Shown piece by piece: positions 35,470 to 45,787 of a DNA stretch of 64,000 nt. Numbering within the stretch: position 1 is the stretch's first letter; the number at the start of each line of letters is the position of its first letter. Position numbers and translations under genes: made by a program. Below the pieces are notes generated by a model. That model did no database searches, was not told where the DNA came from, and worked only from the letters and a program-made list of their open reading frames with translations. Source of the DNA: Acinetobacter sp. A47 (lineage in GTDB: Bacteria; Pseudomonadota; Gammaproteobacteria; Pseudomonadales; Moraxellaceae); contig NZ_JSUS01000064.1 of NCBI RefSeq assembly GCF_000805455.1, positions 372,001-436,000 of the forward strand, written 5' to 3'.

Positions 35470-38400
35470 ATGATTTTCTCTATGTTTCAACAAGAAATCT
35501 CTCAATTAAACCTACAACAATTCAAAGCGGGCGAAAAACGCTGGATCGGTTCCTTGCTAGGATCATCGGCTGCATTATTATTCAAAGAAATCGCCGCCCA
35601 AAGCTCTAATCTCTATGTGATTGTGGCTCGAAATAACCAGCATCTTGCCCAGCTGGAAAGTGAACTCGAGTTTTATGGCATTAAGCCTACAATCTTTCCG
35701 GACTGGGAAATCTTGCCCTATGACCGGTTATCTCCGCATCAGGATATCGTCTCTGAGCGTCTGGCGATTTTATCAAATATGCCGCAAAAGGGCATTTTAC
35801 TGATTTCGGCCAGTACCTTGGCGCAACGTGTGGCACCATATTCATGGGTGGTCGGTGAACATTTCGATATTAAAGTCGGACAAAAACTCGATTTGGAAGT
35901 CCAAAAAAAGCAGTTGGTACAAGCGGGTTATCGTCTGGTAGATACCGTATATGACCACGGCGAGTTTGCTGTTCGCGGCAGTATCATGGATATTTTTGCA
36001 TCCGGTCAAAGCCAGCCGATTCGGATTGACTTGTTTGATGATGAAATTGAAAGCTTAAAATTCTTTGATCCGGAAACGCAACGTACCACCGAATCTCTAA
36101 AAAACTTCACGGTGTTACCTGCGAAAGAATTTCCTTTAAAAGAAGGACGTTCTATTTTCAGAGACCGTTATGCAGAAAGTTTCCCAACCGCAAATCCAAA
36201 GAAAAATCCAATTTATCAGGATGTGCTTGAAGGTATTTCGACACCCGGATTAGAGTTTTACCTGCCATTATTCTTTGATAAAAAGGTGATGGAAGCGCAA
36301 AGTATGTTCACGACATACTTACCAAAGCATTGCGTTGTCATTACAAACAATGAAATTGAAGATGAATTAATCAATTTCTGGAAAGAAGTGATGCGTCGCT
36401 ATGAAGACCGTCGCCATAATATTGACCAACCGATTTTGCCGCCTGAAGACCTGTTCTTGATGCCCAATCATGTATTACAGGCACTCAATCAGTTCCCAAG
36501 AATTATAGCCTCAACAGATGCATTTGAAGCAAAAGCCGGTGTGTTAAATCTGGCTGCTGAGCAACCGCCCAAATTGCCGGTTGATCCGAAAAAGCCACAA
36601 CCTTTTGAAGCCGTTAAACAGTATATCGATCAGGCTAAACATCCTGTACTATTGGTGGCAGAGAGTGCGGGCCGCCGTGAAACCTTAAAAGATGCGCTAC
36701 GTTCTGTTTTGGGAGAGATTCAGAATGTAGAGAGTTTTGCCCAGTTCCAGAAAAATAAATTACAGGTCGCCATTACCAGTGCGCCTTTAGATCGTGGTTT
36801 GTTGCTGACAGACCAGTTATCGGTGATTTCAGAAAACCAGCTGTATGAACATCGGGTGGTGCAGCGCCGTCGTAAGCGTCAGCAGGAAGTTTCAGAAGAA
36901 TTTTTAATTCGCAGTTTAACCGAGCTAAGCATTGGTGCGCCTGTGGTGCATATTGATCATGGGGTCGGGCGTTATGCCGGCTTGGTGACGCTGGAAATTG
37001 ATGAGCAGGATCATGAGTTTTTACAGCTAGATTATGCTGACGGTGCAAAAGTCTACGTTCCTGTGACCAATTTACACCTGATCAGCCGTTATAGTGGTGG
37101 TGATCCGGATCTGGCTCCGCTGCATAAGCTGGGTACAGATACCTGGAGTAAAGCAAAACGTAAGGCGCTGGAGCAGATTCATGATGTGGCGGCTGAACTG
37201 CTGCACATTCAGGCGCGTCGCCAGTCCAAACCGGGCTTTGCCTTTGAACTGGATCATACCGGCTATATGCAGTTTGCCAGTGGCTTTGCTTATGAGGAAA
37301 CGCTCGATCAGGCCAATGCCATTGAGGCGACCCTGCATGATATGCAATTGGCCAAGCCAATGGATCGGCTGGTCTGTGGTGATGTTGGCTTCGGTAAAAC
37401 AGAAGTGGCGATGCGTGCTGCATTTGTGGCGGTACAGAACAATAAACAGGTGGCTGTTCTTGTTCCAACCACCTTGCTGGCCCAGCAACATTATGAGTCT
37501 TTTAAAGACCGTTTTGCCGATACGGCAGTGCGTATCGAGGTGCTGTCACGGTTTGGCAATAATAAAGCGCATTTAAAAACCATTGAAGATCTGGCCGAAG
37601 GTAAGGTCGATATCGTGGTGGGAACGCATAAGATTCTGCAAGAGAACGTACAGTTTAAAGATCTTGGCCTGATGATTGTCGACGAAGAACATCGTTTCGG
37701 TGTACGCGATAAAGAACGGATCAAGGCACTGCGTGCCGATGTCGATATGCTGACGCTGACTGCAACACCAATTCCGCGTACTTTGAACATGGCTTTCTCG
37801 GGAATGCGAGACCTGTCGATTATTGCGACACCGCCAGCACGTCGCTTGGCGGTAAAAACCTTTGTTCAGGAACATACCGGTGATTCGGTGAAAGAAGCGA
37901 TTCTGCGTGAATTGTTACGTGGTGGTCAGGTGTATTTCCTGCACAATGAAGTCGATACCATTGAACGTGCAGCGGAAAATATTCGTCAGCTGGTGCCTGA
38001 GGCGCGTGTGGCCGTGGCGCATGGACAAATGCGTGAACGTGAACTTGAGCAGGTGATGCAGCAGTTCTATCACAAAGAATATAACGTGCTGGTATGCTCG
38101 ACCATTATCGAGACCGGTATTGATGTACCCAATGCCAATACCATTATTATCGAACGTGCAGATAAGCTCGGTCTTGCTCAATTACACCAGTTGCGTGGCC
38201 GTGTAGGGCGTTCACATCATCAGGCCTATGCCTATTTGCTGGTACCTTCAATCAAACATCTGAAAGGGGATGCTGAAAAACGACTGGATGCCATTCAACG
38301 TGCATCAACGCTTGGCGCGGGCTTTATGCTGGCAACCGAAGATCTGGAAATTCGTGGTGCCGGTGAGTTACTCGGTGAGCAGCAAAGTGGTTCAATGCAG

Positions 38401-38940
38401 GCCATTGGCTATAGCCTGTATATGGAAATGCTAGAGAAAGCGACCAAAGCGATCCAGAAGGGGAAAACCCCGAACTTTGATGCGCCATTGTCATTAACGG
38501 CTGAAATTAATTTACATATGCCGGCCTTGATTCCCGATGACTATCTTGGTGATGTGCATCAGCGTTTGTTGTTCTATAAGCGCATCAGTAATACCGATAG
38601 TCAGGAAAAGCTCGATAATATCCGTATGGAGCTGATTGACCGTTTTGGGGTCCCGCCGCAACCTGTCAAACAGTTATTTAGTGTTCATCAGCTGCGTTTA
38701 AAGGCAGAACAGCTCGGCATTACCAAGATTGATATCAACAGTAATGGCGGTTATATCGAGTTTTCTCCAGACACGCCTGTGCAGGCGATCAGTATCATCC
38801 AGCTCATGCAAAAGCAGCCAACATATTATCGGATGGAGGGCGGGCAGCGCCTGAAAGTTATGGTGCAGCTGGCGGAGTACGACAAGCGGATCCAGTTCAT
38901 TGTTGAGCTGTTAAACAGGCTGCTCAGTGAACTGAACTAG
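35470..38940 (+). CDS. mfd: Transcription-repair coupling factor Mfd
   Basis: Removes RNA polymerase stalled at DNA lesions and recruits UvrA. The 1156-aa protein has the UvrB-like N-terminal module (YGIKPTIFPDWEILPYDRLS), the RNA polymerase interaction domain (GAPVVHIDHGVGRYAGLVTL), and the RecG-like translocase with motif I CGDVGFGKTEVAMRAAF, the DEEH box in VDEEHRFGVRDKERI and motif III TATPIPRTLNMA. The C-terminal TRCF domain is present (DYLGDVHQRLLFYKRIS). Length is normal. The second ATG, at 35482, starts MFQQEI and is an equally likely start. Confidence 0.97.
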   Translation: MIFSMFQQEISQLNLQQFKAGEKRWIGSLLGSSAALLFKEIAAQSSNLYVIVARNNQHLAQLESELEFYGIKPTIFPDWEILPYDRLSPHQDIVSERLAILSNMPQKGILLISASTLAQRVAPYSWVVGEHFDIKVGQKLDLEVQKKQLVQAGYRLVDTVYDHGEFAVRGSIMDIFASGQSQPIRIDLFDDEIESLKFFDPETQRTTESLKNFTVLPAKEFPLKEGRSIFRDRYAESFPTANPKKNPIYQDVLEGISTPGLEFYLPLFFDKKVMEAQSMFTTYLPKHCVVITNNEIEDELINFWKEVMRRYEDRRHNIDQPILPPEDLFLMPNHVLQALNQFPRIIASTDAFEAKAGVLNLAAEQPPKLPVDPKKPQPFEAVKQYIDQAKHPVLLVAESAGRRETLKDALRSVLGEIQNVESFAQFQKNKLQVAITSAPLDRGLLLTDQLSVISENQLYEHRVVQRRRKRQQEVSEEFLIRSLTELSIGAPVVHIDHGVGRYAGLVTLEIDEQDHEFLQLDYADGAKVYVPVTNLHLISRYSGGDPDLAPLHKLGTDTWSKAKRKALEQIHDVAAELLHIQARRQSKPGFAFELDHTGYMQFASGFAYEETLDQANAIEATLHDMQLAKPMDRLVCGDVGFGKTEVAMRAAFVAVQNNKQVAVLVPTTLLAQQHYESFKDRFADTAVRIEVLSRFGNNKAHLKTIEDLAEGKVDIVVGTHKILQENVQFKDLGLMIVDEEHRFGVRDKERIKALRADVDMLTLTATPIPRTLNMAFSGMRDLSIIATPPARRLAVKTFVQEHTGDSVKEAILRELLRGGQVYFLHNEVDTIERAAENIRQLVPEARVAVAHGQMRERELEQVMQQFYHKEYNVLVCSTIIETGIDVPNANTIIIERADKLGLAQLHQLRGRVGRSHHQAYAYLLVPSIKHLKGDAEKRLDAIQRASTLGAGFMLATEDLEIRGAGELLGEQQSGSMQAIGYSLYMEMLEKATKAIQKGKTPNFDAPLSLTAEINLHMPALIPDDYLGDVHQRLLFYKRISNTDSQEKLDNIRMELIDRFGVPPQPVKQLFSVHQLRLKAEQLGITKIDINSNGGYIEFSPDTPVQAISIIQLMQKQPTYYRMEGGQRLKVMVQLAEYDKRIQFIVELLNRLLSELN

Positions 38941-39080
38941 GCTGTTGTGGTGTGGGTGTTGCCTATTAATCATACAGTCGGTTTTTTTTGCAGGGATACG
39001 AGCTGTTTTTGGTCGGGTGTTGATGTAATAAATGAGGAAAATCATTGTTATTTGTAATCAAACAGGTGACTAAGAATATT

Positions 39081-39098
39081 CACATCAAAACTGATGTG
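39081..39098. promoter_or_regulatory. Operator-like dyad upstream of the HIT gene
   Basis: CACATCA and TGATGTG are perfect 7-nt inverted arms around AAAC, 40 nt before the HIT start codon. A weak TAGTAT lies just after it. Confidence 0.35.
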
Positions 39099-39138
39099 GT
39101 AGTATTGATCATCATTATTCTGCATCATTTATAAAGAT

Positions 39139-39573
39139 ATGTTTAGTTTGCATCCACAACTTGCTCAAGATACATTTTTTGTAGGCGACTTCCCGCTTTC
39201 AACATGTCGTTTAATGAATGATATGCAATTTCCCTGGCTGATCCTTGTACCGCGTGTACCGGGTATCACAGAATTATATGAACTTAGCCAGGCAGACCAG
39301 GAACAGTTCTTACGTGAGTCTAGCTGGTTGTCAAGCCAGCTTTCACGGGTATTCCGTGCAGACAAGATGAATGTGGCTGCATTAGGTAATGTTGTACCCC
39401 AGCTCCATTTCCATCATGTAGTACGTTATCAAAACGATGTGGCTTGGCCAAAACCGGTTTGGGGCACGCCAGCGGTACCATACAGTAATGATGTGCTTGC
39501 ACACATGCGTCAGACCTTGATGCTCGCATTGCGCGGTCAGGGTGATATGCCATTTGACTGGCGTATGGACTGA
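39139..39573 (+). CDS. HIT-domain protein
   Basis: A 144-aa histidine-triad protein. The catalytic triad HxHxH region is QLHFHHVVRYQND at about residue 90, with WLILVPRVPGITELYEL as the nucleotide-binding strand. Members hydrolyse or transfer nucleoside monophosphates (diadenosine polyphosphate hydrolases, HINT-like). The substrate cannot be told. It lies between mfd and the cyclase gene and has a dyad upstream. Confidence 0.85.
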   Translation: MFSLHPQLAQDTFFVGDFPLSTCRLMNDMQFPWLILVPRVPGITELYELSQADQEQFLRESSWLSSQLSRVFRADKMNVAALGNVVPQLHFHHVVRYQNDVAWPKPVWGTPAVPYSNDVLAHMRQTLMLALRGQGDMPFDWRMD

Positions 39574-39625
39574 TCCGGAAAATAGAATAAGAAACAGTAT
39601 TCTATAATAAGAAAAGGAGGACAGA

Positions 39626-41062
39626 GTGCCACTAGATAGGTTAATTGATAAAGAACCTAGACAGTTCGCCTATTTTCATCGTTTGATGGGATACTCGATT
39701 TTGTCACTGATACTGGTAATTTATACATTTACCTCCAGCAGTGCTAGTTATCAACTCTATCTCCTTCCATTATTGCTTGTTTATTTTCTGCTTTGTCCGC
39801 GTTTAGAAAAATGGCTGCAATATAAATTTGATAAAAAAATTGAAAAAAATGTCCTGTTTGCCAATGAAGCGGTTATTGTCGCACTGGTGCTGGCAGCCTT
39901 ACATCTGAGCCTGGTACCGACATTTACCATCTTGTTTGCATTGTTATATGTCGGTTTAAACAACAAGATTTCTTTACCTGTTGCCTGTCTGATTGGCCTG
40001 ATTGGTGTCATTACATTTTATATCAGTACCTATCTTATCTTTGAAACTGAAGAATATTTTGAGCCGACCAACCCCGAGCTGACAGTCGTGAGCCTGCTGG
40101 GCCTGATGATGTTTATTGTGATTGGTAACTACTACCAGCACCGTCGCCTGAATATTCTGGGGCAACAGCGACAGCATTATCATAATCAGATGACCCGCTA
40201 TATTGCTTTTGCAAATCAATTAAGCCGCTATGCACCACTGCAATTGTGGCAATCGATCATGCGTGGCGAGGCTGAAGCAAAAATTGAATATAAGCGTAAA
40301 AAACTGACGGTCTTCTTTTCCGATATTCAGGGCTTTACCGAGCTATCTGAAACCCTGATTCCGGACGATCTCGCTTTTCTGCTAAATGACTACCTGAGTC
40401 ACATGACAGAGATTGCCAAGCAATATGAAGCGACAGTCGACAAGTTTATGGGCGATGCGATTCTTATTTTCTTTGGTGATCCAAATTCGCAAGGCGTCGA
40501 GCAAGATGCAAAATCGTGTGTGGAAATGGCGATTGCGATGCGTCAACAAATGAAACTGTTGCGTGAGCGCTGGAAGAAAATGGGCTATCCGGCCTTGCAT
40601 ATCCGTATGGGGATTAGTACCGGTTATTGCCACGTTGGTAACTATGGCGCTTCCCACCGTATGGCCTATACCATTGTTGGTCGTGATGTAAACCTGGCCG
40701 CCCGCTTGCAGTCTGCGGCTGAGGTTGATGAAATCCTGATTGCTGATGATACACATCAACTGATTAAAAATGAATTTCTCTGCGTGCCGAAAGTGCCTAT
40801 CTATTTAAAGGGCATTCAGGGGCCGGTAAAAACCTGGCAGGTGATGGAAAAATTTACTGGCAAGAAATCCGATACGCAAAAATGGTTTGATTTTGATTAT
40901 AAGGGTTTCCATCTGGTGCTCAACCTGGAAGAAGTGCAGAACTATGAATATCCGGAACTGGTCGAGATTCTGGAAAACATGGTTGAGCGTATCAAGAACC
41001 AGCAAAAAATTACCAATGCGCAGGGAATTCCTAAACTCACGCTGGATGATGAAGTCAGATAA
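39626..41062 (+). CDS. cavA: Membrane-bound class III adenylate cyclase (CavA-like)
   Basis: A 478-aa protein whose GTG start has AAGGAGG 6 nt upstream, so it is firm. Residues ~20-180 contain about six transmembrane helices. Residues ~225-400 are the class III cyclase catalytic domain: LTVFFSDIQGFTELSE with the metal-binding Asp, DKFMGDAILIFFGDP with the second Asp, and AYTIVGRDVNLAARLQ with the Asn and Arg of the transition-state site. It makes cAMP, probably feeding a Vfr-type regulator. The name CavA follows the A. baumannii cyclase and is tentative. Confidence 0.85.
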   Translation: MPLDRLIDKEPRQFAYFHRLMGYSILSLILVIYTFTSSSASYQLYLLPLLLVYFLLCPRLEKWLQYKFDKKIEKNVLFANEAVIVALVLAALHLSLVPTFTILFALLYVGLNNKISLPVACLIGLIGVITFYISTYLIFETEEYFEPTNPELTVVSLLGLMMFIVIGNYYQHRRLNILGQQRQHYHNQMTRYIAFANQLSRYAPLQLWQSIMRGEAEAKIEYKRKKLTVFFSDIQGFTELSETLIPDDLAFLLNDYLSHMTEIAKQYEATVDKFMGDAILIFFGDPNSQGVEQDAKSCVEMAIAMRQQMKLLRERWKKMGYPALHIRMGISTGYCHVGNYGASHRMAYTIVGRDVNLAARLQSAAEVDEILIADDTHQLIKNEFLCVPKVPIYLKGIQGPVKTWQVMEKFTGKKSDTQKWFDFDYKGFHLVLNLEEVQNYEYPELVEILENMVERIKNQQKITNAQGIPKLTLDDEVR

Positions 41063-41076
41063 GCAGCCTGTGATGC

Positions 41077-41532
41077 TTAGTGTTGAATGTTGATCTGTTT
41101 ATGTTCATGCTGTGCATAGAGGTGATCAAAATCTGCAGCCAAGGCAGCAAGCGTGGTTGATTTGAGCTGCCGGACTAAAATACGCTGAGCCTCCTGAATT
41201 GCCTGATCTAAAGCGCTATTGACAACACGTTCAACCAGACATGCCGGATGATCTCTTTCATTACCTATTGCAAATATCGTCGGCTCTCCCACAGCCTGAT
41301 AAATATCCCATAGGGTGATTTTTTCTAAATCTCCTGTCAGTTGCCAGCCACCACCAGCCCCTTTTTCCGAATGAACGAATCCTGCCTTTTTGAGGCCGGA
41401 CATGGTGCGCCGCACCACCACCGGGTTGGTAGACAGCATGTGAGCAATTTCATCCGAAGTAAAGGTTTTATCTTGTCTGGCCATATGCAATAGCACATGA
41501 AGCATTCGGGAAAGTTTACTGTCAGTACGCAT
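41077..41532 (-). CDS. Rrf2 family transcriptional regulator
   Basis: A 151-aa winged-helix regulator: TFTSDEIAHMLSTNPVVVRRTMSGLKKAGFV is the HTH with the wing GAGGGWQL. The three-Cys Fe-S motif of IscR/NsrR is absent; only one Cys remains (HPACLVERV). It probably senses by a single Cys, as CymR/YwnA-type Rrf2 proteins may, or another way. It is divergent from a flavoprotein gene, with two similar operator-like sites between them, so it likely represses both. Confidence 0.88.
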   Translation of the reverse strand: MRTDSKLSRMLHVLLHMARQDKTFTSDEIAHMLSTNPVVVRRTMSGLKKAGFVHSEKGAGGGWQLTGDLEKITLWDIYQAVGEPTIFAIGNERDHPACLVERVVNSALDQAIQEAQRILVRQLKSTTLAALAADFDHLYAQHEHKQINIQH

Positions 41533-41567
41533 ATCAGGTTGTAGTCAGGCAAGAGAAGAATAATAAA

Positions 41568-41586
41568 TGTAACATCAAAAGTTGCA
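41568..41586. promoter_or_regulatory. Rrf2 operator-like site A
   Basis: GTAAC-ATCAAAA-GTTGC, a near-palindrome that repeats the core of site B (GTAAC...AAAAGTTAC) 38 nt upstream of it. It lies closest to the regulator's start and would serve autoregulation. Confidence 0.5.
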
Positions 41587-41605
41587 AAATAAAATAAAAA
41601 GTATT

Positions 41606-41628
41606 AACGTAACTTTAAAAGTTACGTT
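41606..41628. promoter_or_regulatory. Rrf2 operator-like site B
   Basis: AACGTAACTTT and AAAGTTACGTT are perfect 11-nt arms around a single A. It ends 12 nt before the flavoprotein ATG, so a bound repressor would cover the start of transcription or translation. Confidence 0.6.
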
Positions 41629-41640
41629 TAGGTGAATGCG

Positions 41641-42522
41641 ATGCACTATGATGTTGTGATTATTGGTGGCAGTTATGCAGGTCTGTCTGCGGCAATGCCG
41701 CTGGCAAGAGCCCGTAGAAAAGTGCTGATTATTGATGCGGGACAACGCAGAAACCGTTTTGCCGAGTATTCACATGGTTTTCTGACTCAAGATGGTACTC
41801 GGGCGAGTGAAATTGCGCACATTGCAAAGCAGCAGGTCTTGGCATATCCGACCGTAGACTGGCAGGACGGAAAGGTTAGACGCGTTGAAAAACTTGAAAC
41901 AGGTTTTGCCGTCTGCATTGATGCAACACATTCAATTACAGCCAGGCGCTTGATTATTGCCACTGGTATTACAGATCGATTGCCTGACATTACGGGACTG
42001 GCCGAACGTTGGGGGAGAACGGTATTTCATTGTCCTTATTGTCATGGTTATGAGCTGGATCAGGGAAAAATTGGTGTCATTGCGAGCTCGGAACATGCTG
42101 CCCATTTGGCAATGGTGCTCCCAGACTGGGGGGAAACTTTACTTTTCCTGAATGGCTATCCTGTAGCAGATCAGATAAAGCATCAATTACAAGGTCGGGG
42201 CGTTTCGACTGAAACACAATTCATTCAGGAAATTATCGGACACAGTGATGTTTTGCTTGAAGATGGGCGCGTTATACAGCTAGAAGGTATTTTTGTAAGC
42301 AGTCAATGCACAATTGCCCAAGACTGGATTTTTCAGCTGGGGTGTGAAATAGAGCACAATGCAATGGGTGGGGTGATTAAAACCAACAGCATAAAAGAAA
42401 CCACGGTTGCAGGTATCTTTGCTTGTGGGGATGTAGCCCGTTTGGGCGGTTCTGTGGCTCTGGCTGTTGGGGATGGCAGTATGGCGGGGATTGCCGCACA
42501 TCGGTCGCTGATTTTTGCCTAG
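41641..42522 (+). CDS. FAD-dependent oxidoreductase, thioredoxin-reductase-like
   Basis: A 293-aa protein with the FAD dinucleotide fold VIIGGSYAGLSAAMPLARA, the TrxR-type active-site region HCPYCHGYEL (a CxxC pair) and the second FAD motif GIFACGDVARLGGSVALAVGDG. The middle NAD(P) domain is recognisable but its GxGxxA is weak (VIASSEHAAHLAM). It could reduce a small dithiol protein or a low-molecular-weight disulfide. I chose ATG 41641 with AGGTGA 5 nt upstream over a GTG three codons earlier. Probably controlled by the Rrf2 regulator. Confidence 0.85.
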   Translation: MHYDVVIIGGSYAGLSAAMPLARARRKVLIIDAGQRRNRFAEYSHGFLTQDGTRASEIAHIAKQQVLAYPTVDWQDGKVRRVEKLETGFAVCIDATHSITARRLIIATGITDRLPDITGLAERWGRTVFHCPYCHGYELDQGKIGVIASSEHAAHLAMVLPDWGETLLFLNGYPVADQIKHQLQGRGVSTETQFIQEIIGHSDVLLEDGRVIQLEGIFVSSQCTIAQDWIFQLGCEIEHNAMGGVIKTNSIKETTVAGIFACGDVARLGGSVALAVGDGSMAGIAAHRSLIFA

Positions 42523-42528
42523 AGATAA

Positions 42529-42557
42529 AAAAAGCTAGAGATCAACTCTAGCTTTTT
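42529..42557. terminator. Bidirectional terminator between flavoprotein and fdx
   Basis: AAAAAGCTAGAG and CTCTAGCTTTTT pair around a 5-nt loop with U runs both ways. It ends both the flavoprotein gene and the isc operon. Confidence 0.92.
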
Positions 42558-42578
42558 CCGATCAGTCAGGCACTGGGC

Positions 42579-42917
42579 TTAATGATTTTCTGAAGCGTGA
42601 TTAATCGTATATTTCGGGATTTCGATTTCCAGATCTTCATCCACAATTTCAACCTGGCAAGACAGGCGAGAGTCTGGCTCTAACCCCCATGCGCGGTCTA
42701 GCAAATCTGCTTCAACATCATTCATTTCTTCCAGACTGTCAAAACCTTTACGCACGATCACGTGACATGTGGTACATGCACATGACATGTCGCAAGCATG
42801 CTCGATTTTAATGCCTTGCTTTAGCAGGCTTTGGCATAAATTGGCATTCTGTTCCACTTCGAATTCGGCCCCTTCAGGACAGAATTGAGCATGAGGAAGA
42901 ACTTTAATACGTGGCAT
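42579..42917 (-). CDS. fdx: 2Fe-2S ferredoxin Fdx of the ISC system
   Basis: Electron donor for Fe-S cluster assembly. The 112-aa protein has the ISC-type Cys pattern in CDMSCACTTCHVIVRKG with the fourth Cys in RLSCQVEI, and no signal peptide. The ATG at 42917, with AGGTGA upstream, starts MPRIKVLPH; a GTG three codons upstream is less likely. It is the last gene of the isc operon, 17 nt after hscA. No iscX follows. Confidence 0.95.
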   Translation of the reverse strand: MPRIKVLPHAQFCPEGAEFEVEQNANLCQSLLKQGIKIEHACDMSCACTTCHVIVRKGFDSLEEMNDVEADLLDRAWGLEPDSRLSCQVEIVDEDLEIEIPKYTINHASENH

Positions 42918-42934
42918 ATTGATCACCTATACCT

Positions 42935-44794
42935 TTAGTTTGAGTTTGACCAATCTTCAAGTTTCGTACCCTTTAAGGCATGGTCAATATGTCGGTTCAT
43001 GCGAAGCGCAGCAAAGGCATCGCTGTGAATTTTAAGTTGTTGCACGGCATGTTCAATGGCAGCAAGATCGTCTGTTTTGAGGCGCGCTTTTAACGCTTCA
43101 GCAGCAAGAATCAAATCACGTGCTTGTTGCTGGGACAACAAATCGGTGTCTGCTTTTAAAGCTTGCTCTAGTGCTTCTAGTTCACGTTGGGCTTCAACCT
43201 TGGTTTCTTGCAAATGACGAAGCTGCTTGTCTTCCTCGGCATGCTGGAAACCTTCCACCAGTAGACGTTCGGTATCTGCTACCGATAAACCGTAAGAAGG
43301 TTTGATATCGATTTGCGCTTGAACACCAGAAGTGGTTTCTTTTGCCGAGACCGTCAGCAAACCGTCAGCATCAACCTGGAAGGTCACTTCAATGCGGGCC
43401 TGACCTGCGGTCATCGGCGGAATGCCGTGAAGTACAAAACGGCCCAACGAACGGCAATGTTCAACCAGATCACGTTCACCTTGTACTACATGAATCAGCA
43501 TGGCCGTTTGGCCGTCCTGATAAGTGGTGAATTCTTGACGGCGAGCGACCGGAATGGCTGTATTGCGCGAGATTAAACGCTCAACCAAACCGCCCATTGT
43601 TTCAAGGCCAAGAGAGAGCGGGGTAACATCAAGCAGTAATGAACCGTCCTGACTATTGCCAATGAGCTGGTTTGCAGTAATCGAGGCGCCAATCGCCACG
43701 ACTTCATCTGGGTTAATGGTGCATAGTGGCTCACGTTCAAAGAGCTCGCGCACCGCTTTCTGTACTGCATAGGAGCGTGTTGAGCCACCGACCAGAACCA
43801 CATGCTCAATGTCATCCAGTTCAAGCTTGGCATCGCGTAATACACGCTTACATACACTCATGGTTTTATCGAGCGCCACCTGAATGATTGCTTCAAAGGT
43901 CGGGCGGTCCAGAGTTAAACGATCATCTAGCAGTACTAATTCGGCAGACTCGTGATCGGTTAGATATTCTTTGGCCTGGCGTGCAGCAACAATAAATACA
44001 GCATATTCTTCATCGCTCAATGTTTCGATATTGAGCTGTTTTTTTGCCCATTTTACGATCAGGCGATCCAGATCATCTCCGCCCAGTGCCGTGTGTCCAC
44101 CAGTAGCAAGGACTTCAAAGACACCTTGCGAGAAACGCAAAATCGAAACATCAAATGTACCGCCACCCAAATCATAAATGACATAGTTCCGGTCGGTACT
44201 GAGATTACTTTCCTGATCCAGACCGTAGGCTACAGCAGCTGCAGTCGGCTCATTTAAAAGGCGTAAAACATTAAGTCCGGCAAGATGGGCGGCATCACGT
44301 GTGGCCTGACGTTGTGCTTCATCAAAATAGGCCGGAACGGTAATCACTGCGCCATTGACCGGATTCTTCAGGCTTGCTTCAGCACGGTCTTTTAATTGTT
44401 TTAAAATTTCAGCAGAAATTTCGACCGGGGTTTTGCGTCCGGCTGCTGTTTCAAATGCCGGCATTTCATTTTCTGCACCAACCAGTGTATAGGGGTGCTG
44501 GAATTTGATATCGGCCTGAGAACGACCCATAAAGCGTTTTACAGAAACGACAGTATTCTTTGGATCGGTCATCATAAACGGCTTGGCTTCGTAACCAAAC
44601 GTTGTCAAATCTTTTGCATAATGAACAATAGACGGAAGTAAAACCCGATCTTTATCATCTTGTAGAACTTTCGGTTTCCCCGATAGCACTGTCGCCACTA
44701 GAGAGTGGGTTGTTCCCAGATCAATGCCAATTGCAATGCGATGTTGGTGCGGTGCAGTAGATTGACCAGGTTCAGCAATTTGCAAAAGTGCCAT
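42935..44794 (-). CDS. hscA: Fe-S assembly Hsp70 chaperone HscA
   Basis: Specialised Hsp70 that, with HscB, drives cluster release from IscU by binding its LPPVK motif. The 619-aa protein has [44 protein letters not shown], and the substrate-binding domain starting with [14 protein letters not shown]. It lies between hscB and fdx; gaps are 38 nt and 17 nt. Confidence 0.97.
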   Translation of the reverse strand: MALLQIAEPGQSTAPHQHRIAIGIDLGTTHSLVATVLSGKPKVLQDDKDRVLLPSIVHYAKDLTTFGYEAKPFMMTDPKNTVVSVKRFMGRSQADIKFQHPYTLVGAENEMPAFETAAGRKTPVEISAEILKQLKDRAEASLKNPVNGAVITVPAYFDEAQRQATRDAAHLAGLNVLRLLNEPTAAAVAYGLDQESNLSTDRNYVIYDLGGGTFDVSILRFSQGVFEVLATGGHTALGGDDLDRLIVKWAKKQLNIETLSDEEYAVFIVAARQAKEYLTDHESAELVLLDDRLTLDRPTFEAIIQVALDKTMSVCKRVLRDAKLELDDIEHVVLVGGSTRSYAVQKAVRELFEREPLCTINPDEVVAIGASITANQLIGNSQDGSLLLDVTPLSLGLETMGGLVERLISRNTAIPVARRQEFTTYQDGQTAMLIHVVQGERDLVEHCRSLGRFVLHGIPPMTAGQARIEVTFQVDADGLLTVSAKETTSGVQAQIDIKPSYGLSVADTERLLVEGFQHAEEDKQLRHLQETKVEAQRELEALEQALKADTDLLSQQQARDLILAAEALKARLKTDDLAAIEHAVQQLKIHSDAFAALRMNRHIDHALKGTKLEDWSNSN

Positions 44795-44832
44795 ACGTAC
44801 GGTATCCCTTGAAAAAAATTGGTAATAGCGGA

Positions 44833-45351
44833 TTAAAAGTCATCATCCAGATCGAAGCTTTCTGCTTCATCCAGCATACGGTCTTCAGCCTTATCAATAT
44901 CATTCATGACACGTTGGAAGAAACGTAACTTACGTACGGTATCGCGTGCCTCTGCCCAGTCTTCATCTGCGTAATCGATTTTAAATTCGCGAACCAGACC
45001 ATCAATCCATTGCTGAATTTCAACTTTTAAAGTACGAAGCTGATCGGTAGAGGTGGCCTCATCTAGCTGTTCACGCATTTCGAGTGCCGACTGCAAGAAC
45101 TCAAAATCGTTAATAGACTGGTCAAGATGATGGTCCTGTTTTTTTAAGGCAAGCAAATAGGCGGCGCGACTATCTACTTGAGATAACACTTTATAAGCCT
45201 GATTGATTTCGCTGGACTTGATCAGAGCCTGATCCTTGTCACTTGCTTTATCCGGGTGATATTGCTGTTGCAAACTTAAAAACTGTTTTTTTAAAGTTGC
45301 CAAATCTATATCGAGTGCTTCTGGTAACTGGAACAACTCAAAATGATTCAT
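44833..45351 (-). CDS. hscB: Co-chaperone HscB
   Basis: A 172-aa J-domain protein that delivers IscU to HscA. The N-terminal J domain ([15 protein letters not shown], with the HPD tripeptide) is followed by the helical IscU-binding domain ([34 protein letters not shown]). The C-terminal tail is acidic. It starts 86 nt after iscA in the operon. Confidence 0.95.
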   Translation of the reverse strand: MNHFELFQLPEALDIDLATLKKQFLSLQQQYHPDKASDKDQALIKSSEINQAYKVLSQVDSRAAYLLALKKQDHHLDQSINDFEFLQSALEMREQLDEATSTDQLRTLKVEIQQWIDGLVREFKIDYADEDWAEARDTVRKLRFFQRVMNDIDKAEDRMLDEAESFDLDDDF

Positions 45352-45437
45352 GGGAGATGAATTCCGCTATTGATAAATACGTTAAAACAGTGCGGAACAC
45401 ACTGTTTTGACGAAAAGAAAAAGAGTAGTGGTTGAGG

Positions 45438-45758
45438 TTAAACAGTGAAAGACTCACCGCAACCACATTCACCTTTTTGATTTGGGTTGTTAAACTCAAA
45501 GCCTTCATTGAGCCCGTTTTTGACATAGTCCATCTCTAAACCATTCAGATAAACCAGACTTTTAGGATCAACGAAAACCTTAACACCAAACTGCTCAAAA
45601 ACCTGATCATGTGTGTCGACATCGTCAACAAACTCAAGTACATAAGCCAGTCCGGAACAACCCGAAGTTTTCACACCAACACGAATGCCTTCACCCTTAC
45701 CGCGGTTTTGCAGGTAATTGCTGATGTGAGTCGCAGCATTTTCAGTTAAATGGATCAT
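45438..45758 (-). CDS. iscA: A-type iron-sulfur carrier IscA
   Basis: A 106-aa A-type carrier with the three conserved Cys: [15 protein letters not shown] and CGCGESF at the C-terminus. It passes clusters from IscU to apo-targets such as 4Fe-4S proteins. It follows iscU after 29 nt. Confidence 0.96.
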   Translation of the reverse strand: MIHLTENAATHISNYLQNRGKGEGIRVGVKTSGCSGLAYVLEFVDDVDTHDQVFEQFGVKVFVDPKSLVYLNGLEMDYVKNGLNEGFEFNNPNQKGECGCGESFTV

Positions 45759-45787
45759 GAAAACTCCAATGTTATTTCGGTCATCAA

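Noticed and set aside
37072..37491. Two long minus-strand frames inside mfd
   Set aside because: They overlap the conserved mfd translocase core and encode His/Arg-rich shadow products.
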